Assembly (NCBI GenBank): GCA_023432855.1
Contig: JAEZEZ010000007.1
Span: forward strand, 1 to 64,000
Length of the DNA stretch: 64,000 nt
Direction of reading: 5' to 3'
Origin: Pseudomonadota bacterium
GTDB lineage: Bacteria > Pseudomonadota > Alphaproteobacteria > Caulobacterales > Caulobacteraceae
Made by a program: the position numbers and the translations under genes. The notes under the pieces are model-generated. The model saw nothing but the letters and a program-made list of their open reading frames with translations. It was not told where the DNA came from and made no database searches. Shown here in pieces: positions 1 to 7,231 of this stretch; within the stretch, counting starts at the first letter, position 1; the number at the start of each line of letters is the position of its first letter.

Positions 1-1
1 G

Positions 2-52
2 CCGCGCGAGGCGCGCCTGGCGCTGAAGTTGCGCGCGCCCGCCATGGCGTGA
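2..52 (+). CDS. 3' tail of a gene entering from the left edge (partial)
   Basis: Reading from base 2 gives a short open tail of 16 codons ending at a TGA at 50-52, with an alanine/arginine/leucine-rich terminus (PREARLALKLRAPAMA). The other two plus frames run on into low-complexity GC-rich sequence without looking coding. Nothing can be said about function from 16 residues. This could also be non-coding sequence at the window edge. Confidence 0.35.
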   Translation, partial: PREARLALKLRAPAMA

Positions 53-557
53 CCGCGGGGCAGGGAGCAGGCGACCGCGGGTCAGGGGGCGCGTGAAGGC
101 CCGGCGCGAGGTCGGCCGGCGAGGCGCTCCGGCGCGGTCGCATGAAGGATCGGCTGGTTCGGCGCGGGTTTCCAGACAGATCCGGCGTTGAGACGACAGA
201 TCCGGTGGGAGTTCGCGCGGAGGCGGCGGAGGGCCTCGTTCCCGGGGCCGAGGCGTGTTCGCGAGTACGATGAACCGCTTCGCGATACCGTAGACTGCGC
301 CGTTCGTACCGAAGACCGGCCCGTTTCGACCGATCGGGGCCAGGTCCGCCCGGGCCTCGCCGGGGGCGCGGAGGACTGCGGCCGCCGGAGGAAGGAATCG
401 GACCAGACCGGACCCGAACCGCACGGCCCGCGTCGCCGCCCGAACAGGGCGCGGTGCGTGCAGTTATCTAGCTAAATCAAAGAGTTGTGGAAACTGCAAA
501 ACCCCACGAATTTTGCCGGCGAAGCCTGCGCCCCGGCCGTGCTAAGCGGCGGGTCCC
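53..557. other. 505-base region without a recognisable gene
   Basis: No convincing coding frame lies here; the only sizeable open frame (188-475, plus) is an arginine-rich translation starting at TTG with no ribosome binding site. A direct repeat GACAGATCCGG occurs at 174-184 and 195-205 (21-base period). The last 80 bases are AT-richer and probably carry the promoter of the transporter gene at 558. A structured RNA is possible, but the conserved cores of RNase P RNA, SRP RNA and tmRNA were not recognised. Confidence 0.5.
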
Positions 558-1469
558 ATGACCGCCGCCCCCGCCGCCTCGCCCTCCATCCGCAGCGCCG
601 ACCTGATAGCCCTGGTCGTCTGCAGCGTCATCTGGAGCACCACCTGGTACGCCATCAAGCACCAGCTGGGCGTTGTGGATCCGGTGGTTTCGGTGGCCTA
701 CCGCTTCGCCCTGGCGGCCGGGCTGCTGTTCATCTGGTGCGCCCTGACGCGCCAGTCGCTGAAGCTGTCGCCGGCCCAGCACCTGATGGTGGCGGGGCAG
801 GGGCTGTTCGTCTTCTCGCTCGACTACGCCTTCGTCTATCTGGCTGAAACCCATGTGGTTTCGGCCGTCGTCGCGGTCATCTTCGCCTCCCTCAGCTTCG
901 TCAACACCATCGTCTTCCGGGTGGCGCTGGGGGTGCGCACGGCGCCGCTCGCCTGGGCCGGCTCGGCCGTCGGCCTGGTCGGGGTCGCGGCCCTCTCCTG
1001 GGGCGAGGCGGTGCGCACCGAGATGGACAGCGAAACCTTGCTGGGCATCGGTTTCGGCCTGGCCGGCGTGCTCACCGCCGCCATCGGCAACCTCTTCGCC
1101 GCCCGGGCCCAGGCGCTGGAGGTGCGGGTCGCCCCGGCCACCGGCTGGGCCATGGCCTACGGGACCGTGGGTCTGGTGGCCTATGCGCTGCTGACCGGCA
1201 CGCCGTTCCTCTTCGAAGCCACCGCGGGCTACGTGATCTCGTTGATCTACCTGGCGGTTTTCGGGTCGGTCGCGGCCTTCCTGCTCTATTACGCCCTGGC
1301 CCGTCGCACCGGCTATTCCTTCGCCAGCTACATCTCCGCCCTGACCCCGCCCATCGCCATGGGCATCTCGGCGGTGTTCGAGGGCGCGCGCTGGGGGTGG
1401 GAGGCGCTGGCCGGACTGCTGCTGGTGATGCTGGGCCAGTACCTGCTGATCCGCGCGCCGAAGAGCTAG
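558..1469 (+). CDS. EamA/DMT-family inner membrane transporter
   Basis: The 303-residue protein has about ten hydrophobic segments, the usual size and layout of the drug/metabolite transporter (EamA) superfamily with two five-helix repeats. The first helix carries the family-like IWSTTWYAIK stretch and the second half ends in a helix with the LLVMLGQYLL pattern. The family exports small metabolites across the inner membrane; the substrate cannot be read from sequence. The ATG at 558 is used; the Shine-Dalgarno sequence is weak. The end overlaps the convergent DUF4169 gene by four bases. Confidence 0.85.
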   Translation: MTAAPAASPSIRSADLIALVVCSVIWSTTWYAIKHQLGVVDPVVSVAYRFALAAGLLFIWCALTRQSLKLSPAQHLMVAGQGLFVFSLDYAFVYLAETHVVSAVVAVIFASLSFVNTIVFRVALGVRTAPLAWAGSAVGLVGVAALSWGEAVRTEMDSETLLGIGFGLAGVLTAAIGNLFAARAQALEVRVAPATGWAMAYGTVGLVAYALLTGTPFLFEATAGYVISLIYLAVFGSVAAFLLYYALARRTGYSFASYISALTPPIAMGISAVFEGARWGWEALAGLLLVMLGQYLLIRAPKS

Positions 1470-1669
1470 GCCGGCTCGTCCCCGCCGTCGTCGTCGCGGT
1501 CGCGGCGGTGGGCGTCCAGCTTGTCCTTCATCAGGCTGTTCTCGGCCGCGTTGCGCGACTTCTCCGCCTTTTTCAGTCCGTGTTTCAGTCGGTTGGCTTC
1601 GGCCTCCGCCTTCCGGTCGGCCGCGGCGCGGGCCTTTCGCGCCCGGTTCAGGTTGACGATCTCGCCCAT
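1466..1669 (-). CDS. DUF4169 family small basic protein
   Basis: The 67-residue protein starts at the internal ATG giving MGEIVNLNRARKARA, which matches the usual DUF4169 N-terminus. A longer reading up to 1762 adds a low-complexity N-terminus that is unlikely to be real. It is lysine/arginine-rich, probably one long helix followed by an acidic tail (RDDDGGDE). The family has no established function. It lies just downstream of the prolyl-hydroxylase-like gene on the same strand. Confidence 0.75.
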   Translation of the reverse strand: MGEIVNLNRARKARAAADRKAEAEANRLKHGLKKAEKSRNAAENSLMKDKLDAHRRDRDDDGGDEPA

Positions 1670-1713
1670 GGCGCGCTCTCCGCTCGAGGCGCCGATGATG
1701 CGCCCCCCGCCGC

Positions 1714-2742
1714 TCAGATCAAGAGCTGCGGCCGGTCCCGCATCCACTGCGACAGCACCCATTTCTCGCCCGACGACGGCGGCAGGCCCGCATGCAGGGT
1801 GCGCGGGTCCGGCCGCCCCGCCGCATCCACGTTGCGGAAGAACAGCGCGTCCCCCTTCGCGCCGCGGATCTTCAGCCCCAGCTCGGAAAACTCGGTCTCC
1901 CCGCCCTCGAAGCCGTCGTTGAGATAGACGAGGAAGGTCCCCGTCCGCTGGCCCTTCTGCGCCACCTCCTGGGCCAGCGTCGGGCTGAGCGCCGGGTCGA
2001 CGAAATCGAAGTGGGGCGAGAACCGTTGCCCCACCGAGTAGTGCAGGACGTTGGTGGTCTCGAGCTGCTCGCGCCGCACCCCGGCCGCCGCCGCGATCCG
2101 CACCTGCACAAGGGCGAAGGCGACATCGAGGTCGATCAGGCTGAACCCGGTCCCCGAGTTGGTGCGCGTGTCGTCGGCCTGCCCCCCGCCGGCCGCCGGG
2201 TCATAGACCTGGGCAGGGCGAAGATAGTCGCGCGATTCCGACATGATCCAGTCGCAGATCGCGGGCTCCAGAAAGCCGGGGATCACCGCCACCAGCGGCT
2301 CCTGCGACCGCGCCTCCATCGGCGGCGGCGAGAGCCAGGCCTCGATGTCGACCTCCCCCAGCAGCGCGCTGACCGCCTGCGACCGCTTGTGGCCGCGCTC
2401 GGCCGCCTGCTTGAGGTAGGCCAGGGCGTCGGCCCAGCTCTGCGCGCGCCCGATGCCGATGGCGGCCAGCACCGAGGCGTAGGCCGCCGCCTCGGGCCCC
2501 CCGCGCGCCGCCGCGCCCTCGATGAGCTGGGCGCCGGAGACGGGGTCGTGAGGCGCCGCCCGCGCCGCCGCCAGCCGCGCGCCTAGCAGGGTCATCGCCG
2601 TGACGTGTCCTGCGCGCGCCGCGCCCGCCAGCAGGTCCAGCGCGTCGCGGTAGCGCCGCTGCCGGTCCATGAGGTGCGACAGCTGCACGGCCGCATCGCC
2701 GTCGCCGGCCTGGGCCCTGCGCAGAAGCTCGTCCGGGCTCAC
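1714..2742 (-). CDS. Sel1-repeat protein with C-terminal prolyl 4-hydroxylase-like domain
   Basis: The 342-residue protein has two parts. The N-terminal ~130 residues are alanine-rich helical repeats of the Sel1/TPR type. The C-terminal half is a 2-oxoglutarate/Fe(II) oxygenase of the prolyl 4-hydroxylase alpha class, with the HxD iron-ligand motif in SPHFDF (about residue 244), a GGETEF strand and a distal His in RTLHAGLP, followed by EKWVLSQW for 2-oxoglutarate binding. The start is a GTG at 2742, four bases after the fumC stop, so it is probably co-transcribed with fumC. The hydroxylation target is unknown; the repeat domain could supply substrate binding. Confidence 0.82.
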   Translation of the reverse strand: MSPDELLRRAQAGDGDAAVQLSHLMDRQRRYRDALDLLAGAARAGHVTAMTLLGARLAAARAAPHDPVSGAQLIEGAAARGGPEAAAYASVLAAIGIGRAQSWADALAYLKQAAERGHKRSQAVSALLGEVDIEAWLSPPPMEARSQEPLVAVIPGFLEPAICDWIMSESRDYLRPAQVYDPAAGGGQADDTRTNSGTGFSLIDLDVAFALVQVRIAAAAGVRREQLETTNVLHYSVGQRFSPHFDFVDPALSPTLAQEVAQKGQRTGTFLVYLNDGFEGGETEFSELGLKIRGAKGDALFFRNVDAAGRPDPRTLHAGLPPSSGEKWVLSQWMRDRPQLLI

Positions 2743-2746
2743 CGCA

Positions 2747-4141
2747 TCACCCCGGCGAGATCATCTTCTCTGGCCGGACGATCTCGTCGAACTCCGCGTC
2801 GGTGACATAGCCCCCGCCCACGGCCTCCTCGCGCAGGGTGGTGCCGTTCTTGTGGGCCGTCTTGGCGATCTTGGCGGCGTTGTCGTAGCCGATCTTCGGC
2901 GCCAGCGCGGTGACCAGCATCAGGGAGCGGTCGAGCGCGGCCTTGATGTTGTCCTCACGCGGCTGCATGCCCAGCACCAGGTTGTCGGTGAAGCTGACCG
3001 CCGCATCGGCCATCAGTCGCACCGACTGCAGGAAGTTGTAGGCCATCACCGGGTTGTAGACGTTGAGCTCGAAGTGCCCCTGCGACCCCGCGAAGCTGAT
3101 CGCCGCGTTGTTGCCGAACACCTGGATGCAGACCTGGGTCAGGGCTTCGCACTGGGTCGGATTGACCTTGCCGGGCATGATCGACGAGCCGGGCTCGTTC
3201 TCCGGCAGAGCCAGCTCCCCGAGGCCCGAACGCGGTCCCGATCCCAGGAAGCGGATGTCGTTGGCGATCTTGAACAGCGAGGCGGCGACCGTGTTGATCG
3301 CCCCGTGGCTGAACACCATGGCGTCATGTGCGGCGAGGGCCTCGAACTTGTTCGGCGCGCTTGTGAAGGGCAGGCCGGTGATGGCGGCGATGCGGTCGGC
3401 CACCGCCTCGGCGAAGCCCACCGGCGCGTTCAGGCCGGTGCCCACGGCGGTCCCGCCCTGGGCCAGCTCCATCAGCTTCGGCAGGGTCTGCTCGATGCGC
3501 TCGATGCCGTTCTGGACCTGCTGCACATAGCCGGAGAACTCCTGGCCCAGGGTCAGGGGCGTGGCGTCCTGGGTGTGGGTGCGGCCGATCTTGATGATGT
3601 CCTTCCACGCCTGCGCCTTGTCGTTCAGCGCGTTGCGAAGCGTCTGCAGCGCCGGGATCAGGCGGTGCACGACCTCCTCGGCGCAGGCGATGTGCATGGC
3701 CGTCGGGTACGTGTCGTTGGACGACTGGCTCATGTTGACGTGGTCGTTGGGATGCACGGGCGTCTTAGAGCCCTTCTCCCCGCCCAGCAGCTCGATGGCC
3801 CGGTTCGAGATCACCTCGTTGGCGTTCATGTTGGACTGGGTGCCCGACCCTGTCTGCCAGACCACCAGGGGGAAGTGGTCGTTCAGCTTGCCTTCGATGA
3901 CCTCGTTGGCGGCGCGCACAATCGGGTCGCCCAGCTTCGGATCGAGACGACCCAGGGCCATGTTGGCCTCCGCCGCCGCGCGCTTGACCACCCCCAGGGC
4001 GCGCACGATGGGCAGGGGCTGCTTCTCCCAGCCGATCCTGAAGTTGCCCAGGCTGCGCTGGGACTGCGCGCCCCAGTATCGGTCGGAGGGCACCTCGATG
4101 GGGCCGAAGGTGTCGGACTCGGTACGCGTGGCGCTCATCAT
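2747..4141 (-). CDS. fumC: fumarate hydratase class II
   Basis: The 464-residue protein is full length for class II fumarase, the oxygen-stable, iron-independent enzyme converting fumarate and malate in the TCA cycle. The family signature GSSIMPGKVNP is present, as are the THTQDATP and SGYVQQ segments and the N-terminal SDTFGPIEVP. The ATG at 4141 is followed directly by a second ATG; either fits, with GGGG just upstream. It is divergent from the RusA-like gene and is followed four bases later by the prolyl-hydroxylase-like gene. Confidence 0.96.
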   Translation of the reverse strand: MMSATRTESDTFGPIEVPSDRYWGAQSQRSLGNFRIGWEKQPLPIVRALGVVKRAAAEANMALGRLDPKLGDPIVRAANEVIEGKLNDHFPLVVWQTGSGTQSNMNANEVISNRAIELLGGEKGSKTPVHPNDHVNMSQSSNDTYPTAMHIACAEEVVHRLIPALQTLRNALNDKAQAWKDIIKIGRTHTQDATPLTLGQEFSGYVQQVQNGIERIEQTLPKLMELAQGGTAVGTGLNAPVGFAEAVADRIAAITGLPFTSAPNKFEALAAHDAMVFSHGAINTVAASLFKIANDIRFLGSGPRSGLGELALPENEPGSSIMPGKVNPTQCEALTQVCIQVFGNNAAISFAGSQGHFELNVYNPVMAYNFLQSVRLMADAAVSFTDNLVLGMQPREDNIKAALDRSLMLVTALAPKIGYDNAAKIAKTAHKNGTTLREEAVGGGYVTDAEFDEIVRPEKMISPG

Positions 4142-4239
4142 GATCCCCGTTGCGGAAGGCGCGCGCGGTTTAGCATGGCGAGGCGCCCGATCAAGGCGAG
4201 GCGCTTGACGGGCGAGGGCCCGGAGGCCGAAGGACGCTC

Positions 4240-4608
4240 ATGGATGAGCGCCGCGGCGACGAAGAGTGGGTGGTCTGGGGCAAGGTGCGTGCACGCGAGC
4301 ACGGACAGGCCATCGAACTCGTCATCGACGGCCTGACGACCCAGGCCCGCTACTACAAGCCGCTGATCTACGAGTTCTTCCGCAAGGAATGGCGCGGGGC
4401 CCGGCCGGGATACGGCGACTACTCGGTCGAGATCGTGATGGAGCACGTGGGCGATCCGCCCTGGATGGATCTCGACAACCTGGCCAAGGCGCTGCTCGAC
4501 GGCATCAAGGGCTATGTCTTCCATGACGACGCCCAGGTCGCCCGCCTACTGGTCGAACGCCGGGAGGGGGAGCGCGAGCGGATCCTGATCAGGGTCCAGC
4601 GCCGCTAG
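4240..4608 (+). CDS. RusA family Holliday-junction resolvase-like protein
   Basis: The 122-residue protein has the RusA signature: DLDNLAKALLDGIKG followed by an acidic pair. Asp77 and Asp79, Lys83 and Asp96/Asp97 line up with the catalytic acidic residues and lysine of RusA (by family knowledge). RusA dimers cut four-way DNA junctions. The ATG at 4240 follows GAAGGA. RusA genes are typically prophage-borne, but no phage genes surround this one; it sits between fumC and a C13 peptidase, with which it overlaps convergently by four bases. It may be a domesticated phage gene. Confidence 0.85.
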   Translation: MDERRGDEEWVVWGKVRAREHGQAIELVIDGLTTQARYYKPLIYEFFRKEWRGARPGYGDYSVEIVMEHVGDPPWMDLDNLAKALLDGIKGYVFHDDAQVARLLVERREGERERILIRVQRR

Positions 4609-5375
4609 GAGCCCCCGAAACGCATCAGCGGAAGGGTCAGCTGGACCTGCGAGCCCATGGCCACCTGGGGTTCCGACGGCGGGGTCAGGCCCTCCTGAGC
4701 CTCGCGCGCGGCCACGCAGCTGCGCACGCGCGCCGACAGGGCCACGAAGTCCCGCGTCTGCTGCAGGCCCTGCAGAACGCAGGCGTCGAAGTAGGGGTAC
4801 CGGTCGCGCTCGCTGCAGCCGAACGAACTGCGATCCGGGCGCGCGGCGGTGATGATCATGCGGTTGGGCTTCTTCACGGGCTGGACGAACACGCCGGAAA
4901 AGCAGGCGGAGACGACGGCGACGGTCGGCCGGTCAGCGCAGGCCTCGCTCAGCAGGGCGTCCAGCATCGCGGGCGTCAGCATCATCTTCGGCCCGAACAC
5001 CGCGCCGTGGGGCGTCCCGTGCGAGGTCAGGTAGAACAGGCATCCGCCGCCGGCGCGGCGGGCCGTCTCCACGAATCCGGTGACTGCGGCCTTTGGGGAC
5101 ACCACCACGGCCGGATCGTCGCCGGGGCGGGGCGGCCGCAGGGAGTACTGGCGGATGTTGTCGGAGCGGAACCCGGCGTGGACCAAGGCGGCGCTGAGAT
5201 CGCGACGGGCGTTGTCGAAGGCTTCGGTGTCGCGTCCGTTGCTGGCGCGCCAGTCGCCGGCAACGACGACCACCGCCCAGTCTGAAAAGTCGGATGCGCG
5301 GGCGTCGGCCACGCCCCCGAAGGCCCACAGCCAGGCGAGGATGGCCAGGGTGACCGCGCGCTGGATCCCCCCCAT
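4605..5375 (-). CDS. exported C13 (legumain/caspase-like) family peptidase
   Basis: The 256-residue protein begins with a hydrophobic signal-like segment (residues 7-25), so it is likely exported. The body has the caspase-fold arrangement of the C13 family: a beta strand ending in YLTSHGTPHG (His119) and a following strand ending in VVSACFSG (Cys158), the expected catalytic dyad. C13 enzymes cleave after Asn or Asp. Substrate and physiological role are unknown. It is followed upstream by sspB with a short gap, on the same strand. Confidence 0.82.
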   Translation of the reverse strand: MGGIQRAVTLAILAWLWAFGGVADARASDFSDWAVVVVAGDWRASNGRDTEAFDNARRDLSAALVHAGFRSDNIRQYSLRPPRPGDDPAVVVSPKAAVTGFVETARRAGGGCLFYLTSHGTPHGAVFGPKMMLTPAMLDALLSEACADRPTVAVVSACFSGVFVQPVKKPNRMIITAARPDRSSFGCSERDRYPYFDACVLQGLQQTRDFVALSARVRSCVAAREAQEGLTPPSEPQVAMGSQVQLTLPLMRFGGS

Positions 5376-5389
5376 CGCGGCGCCCGCTC

Positions 5390-5881
5390 CTACTTCTTCC
5401 TGAACTTGTCGAGCGAGACCACCTTCGGCGCATCCTCGCCGGGCCCGGGGTCCGATTCAGGCTCTGCCGCCGTCGCATCGGGGAAACCGTCGTCAACCTC
5501 AGAGGCCTTGGGCGGTTCGAATTGCAGCAGGAACTGCACGCTCGGGTCATAGAACCGGGTGATCGCCGCGTAGGGTACGGAGAGCTTCTTGGCCTGCCCG
5601 CCGAACTTCAGCATCACCGAAAAGAAGGTCTCGCCCGGCGCCAGATCCCAATACTGGTGCTGCAGGACGATGGTCATTTCCTCGGGGTATTTCGCCGACA
5701 GGTCCGGCGGGATCGATACACCCGGGGCGCCTACCCGGAAGGTCACATAGAAGTGGTGCGCGCCGGGCAGCCCACCCGGCTCGGCGGCGCGCTTCAACGC
5801 CGCCTTGACCACGCCGCGCAGGGCCTCCTGGGCGAGCACGTCGTAGTGCATCTCGTCCTTCGAAAAGGCGTCTTGAGTCAT
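5390..5881 (-). CDS. sspB: SspB-type ClpXP adaptor (alphaproteobacterial form)
   Basis: The 163-residue protein matches the alphaproteobacterial SspB class (formerly DUF1321): an N-terminal helix with MHYDVLAQEALRGVVKAAL, a compact beta sandwich (HHFYVTF, EMTIVLQHQYWDL, FSVMLKFGG) and a flexible acidic linker ending in the basic tail VVSLDKFRKK. SspB binds the ssrA tag and ClpX and so delivers tagged proteins to ClpXP. The ATG at 5881 is chosen because the conserved region begins at once; the longer frame adds unlikely sequence. It lies about 130 bases downstream of the tmRNA gene on the same strand, an apt neighbour. Confidence 0.9.
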   Translation of the reverse strand: MTQDAFSKDEMHYDVLAQEALRGVVKAALKRAAEPGGLPGAHHFYVTFRVGAPGVSIPPDLSAKYPEEMTIVLQHQYWDLAPGETFFSVMLKFGGQAKKLSVPYAAITRFYDPSVQFLLQFEPPKASEVDDGFPDATAAEPESDPGPGEDAPKVVSLDKFRKK

Positions 5882-6009
5882 TCGGTTCTCACCCGCGGAA
5901 GCGGAACACTCGGGGCGCCTCGCGGCGGAGGGGCATCCTACACCAAGCCTTCGCGCCACAGAACGGGTCACGCGCCGCGAATGCAAGCAGTCGTGAGGTC
6001 GGCGTTGTG

Positions 6010-6345
6010 GGGAAAGTGGGGGAGTTCTGTTGCCAGGCCTCCCCCGAGCCCCGCCCAGGGATCTGAACCCCTAGGACTTAAGTCGAGAAACGACTGACCG
6101 CATTACGCAGCCAGGCGAACCTCATCAGCGAAGTTATCGTTCGCAGTTAGTTTAGCGATCCGAAACGGTGGATCATGCCGGGAGAAAGCAACGCCTTTAC
6201 ACGTCCGTCGATGCTGGTCGGCCCCTCAGATCCCCGCCGATAACGCGATGGAGAAAGAGTTGGTGGAGCCGCCGGGAATCGCACCCGGGTCCGGTCCGTT
6301 TATTGCGCGCGCGTTTATCTCCATAGTCCGGCCGAAACCGGACAA
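6010..6345 (-). ncRNA. ssrA: tmRNA, circularly permuted two-piece form
   Basis: Read on the minus strand, the tRNA-like 3' half comes first and ends in CGGCTCC+ACCA at 6261; after a 35-base spacer (6226-6260) the tRNA-like 5' half begins GGGGCCGACC at 6225. The two ends pair over seven base pairs, including the G.U wobble at the third position that marks alanine acceptors. A T-arm stem CCGGG/CCCGG lies in the acceptor piece. The tag frame follows in the coding piece, then a hairpin GGGGGAG/CTCCCCC near 6018-6045. This order is the permuted tmRNA known from alphaproteobacteria. The outer ends are approximate. Confidence 0.93.
6103..6144 (-). other. tmRNA proteolysis-tag reading frame
   Basis: Thirteen codons followed by TAA encode ANDNFADEVRLAA. 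With the alanine carried by tmRNA the tag would be A+ANDNFADEVRLAA. The AANDNFA start matches the Caulobacter-type tag (AANDNFAEEFAVAA), and the C-terminal LAA is the ClpX recognition end. The middle (DEVR) differs. Confidence 0.92.
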
Positions 6346-6349
6346 CCGG

Positions 6350-6378
6350 AATATAGGGTGTCGGCGCGCCCTTCGGAA
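6350..6378 (-). promoter_or_regulatory. likely sigma-70-type promoter of ssrA
   Basis: On the minus strand a -10-like TATATT (6355-6350) is preceded, after exactly 17 bases, by TTCCGA (6378-6373), a weak match to TTGACA. Transcription would start around 6343, just before the acceptor piece. Confidence 0.55.
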
Positions 6379-6404
6379 GAGGCGCGGGATTCGCCTGTTG
6401 GTCG

Positions 6405-6710
6405 CTATTCGGTCCGCGGCGCGTCGAACGCGCCCCGGTCGCGAATCTTGAGCGCGTCCTGGGCCTCCGCCGCCTGCTGCTCCCACTCCGCCTTGGTCTG
6501 GCAGATGCGCTGGCGGTTCTTGGAGCTGCCGACGCGCGTGCCCGTGGGCGGCTTCACGTAGCGGCAGATTACCTTGTCGCGATCCGAGCCGGCATCGGCG
6601 CCCGAAGACGCCTCGGCAGGGGCGCTCGGCGTCGCCGGCGCTTCCTGGGCAGTGACGGAGCCGGCCAGCAGGGCGCCGGCGGCGAGGGAAACAGCGAAAA
6701 GCTTGACCAT
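6405..6710 (-). CDS. small exported protein with PPTGTR motif (paralogue 1)
   Basis: The 101-residue protein starts at ATG 6710 with a signal peptide (MVKLFAVSLAAGALLAG, cleavage probably at VTAQ-E). A low-complexity Ala/Pro linker leads to a conserved module: ICRYVKPPTGTRV, a basic stretch, RQRICQTKAEWEQQ and AQDALKIRD. The same module occurs in the next gene upstream (6843-7163). Two cysteines are shared and could form a disulfide in the periplasm. No function is known to me. It lies directly beside the tmRNA promoter. Confidence 0.75.
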   Translation of the reverse strand: MVKLFAVSLAAGALLAGSVTAQEAPATPSAPAEASSGADAGSDRDKVICRYVKPPTGTRVGSSKNRQRICQTKAEWEQQAAEAQDALKIRDRGAFDAPRTE

Positions 6711-6842
6711 CAGGGCCTCCGTGGGCGCCCACGGAGGCGCTACGATTGAACATGGCATGAAATAACGTGTCCGCCTGGTTGTCTAGGGGGGCGTGAGCAA
6801 CCAACGGGCGGTGTCTCCTGTGCGAGGAGACGCGCGACTGTC

Positions 6843-7163
6843 TTAGCCGCGGCATTCTCCTGGCGAGCAGATGCCGCTGTCGCGAACCTTCAGGGCGTCC
6901 TGGGCATCACGCTCCTGCTGCTCCCAGTCCGCACGGCTCATGCACATGCGCTGGCGCGTACGACCGCGGCTCACCCGGGTCCCCGTCGGCGGCCGCACGT
7001 TGCGGCAGATCATCTTCGTTGGATCCCGGTCGACATCATCAGTCGACCGCGTGGCGTCAGCCGGTTCGACAGGTTCGCTGACAGGCGGGGTCGGCACGGT
7101 CTGCGCGTAGGCGGGGAGCGCCAGAAGACCGACGAGGGAAGCTACAAGCGCAATCCGAAGCAT
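6843..7163 (-). CDS. small exported protein with PPTGTR motif (paralogue 2)
   Basis: The 106-residue protein has a signal peptide (MLRIALVASLVGLLALPAYA) and the same module as its neighbour: ICRNVRPPTGTRV, RQRMCMSRADWEQQ and AQDALKVRD. Three in-frame ATGs occur at the start; the one at 7163 is chosen because GGAG sits six bases before it. It ends in a cysteine-containing tail (GICSPGECRG) absent from the paralogue. The pair looks like a tandem duplication that has since diverged. Function unknown. Confidence 0.78.
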   Translation of the reverse strand: MLRIALVASLVGLLALPAYAQTVPTPPVSEPVEPADATRSTDDVDRDPTKMICRNVRPPTGTRVSRGRTRQRMCMSRADWEQQERDAQDALKVRDSGICSPGECRG

Positions 7164-7231
7164 GGCCATCTCCATCGCCGGAAAGACCCAGTTTATACGA
7201 GTTTGGGACTACGGACAAACCAACGTCGGCG

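Noticed and set aside
188..475. Open frame of 95 residues on the plus strand
   Set aside because: It starts with TTG, has no ribosome binding site, is dominated by Arg/Gly/Pro from GC-rich DNA and matches nothing recognisable.
53..557. RNase P RNA or SRP RNA in the left intergenic region
   Set aside because: The conserved core strings of either RNA were not found.
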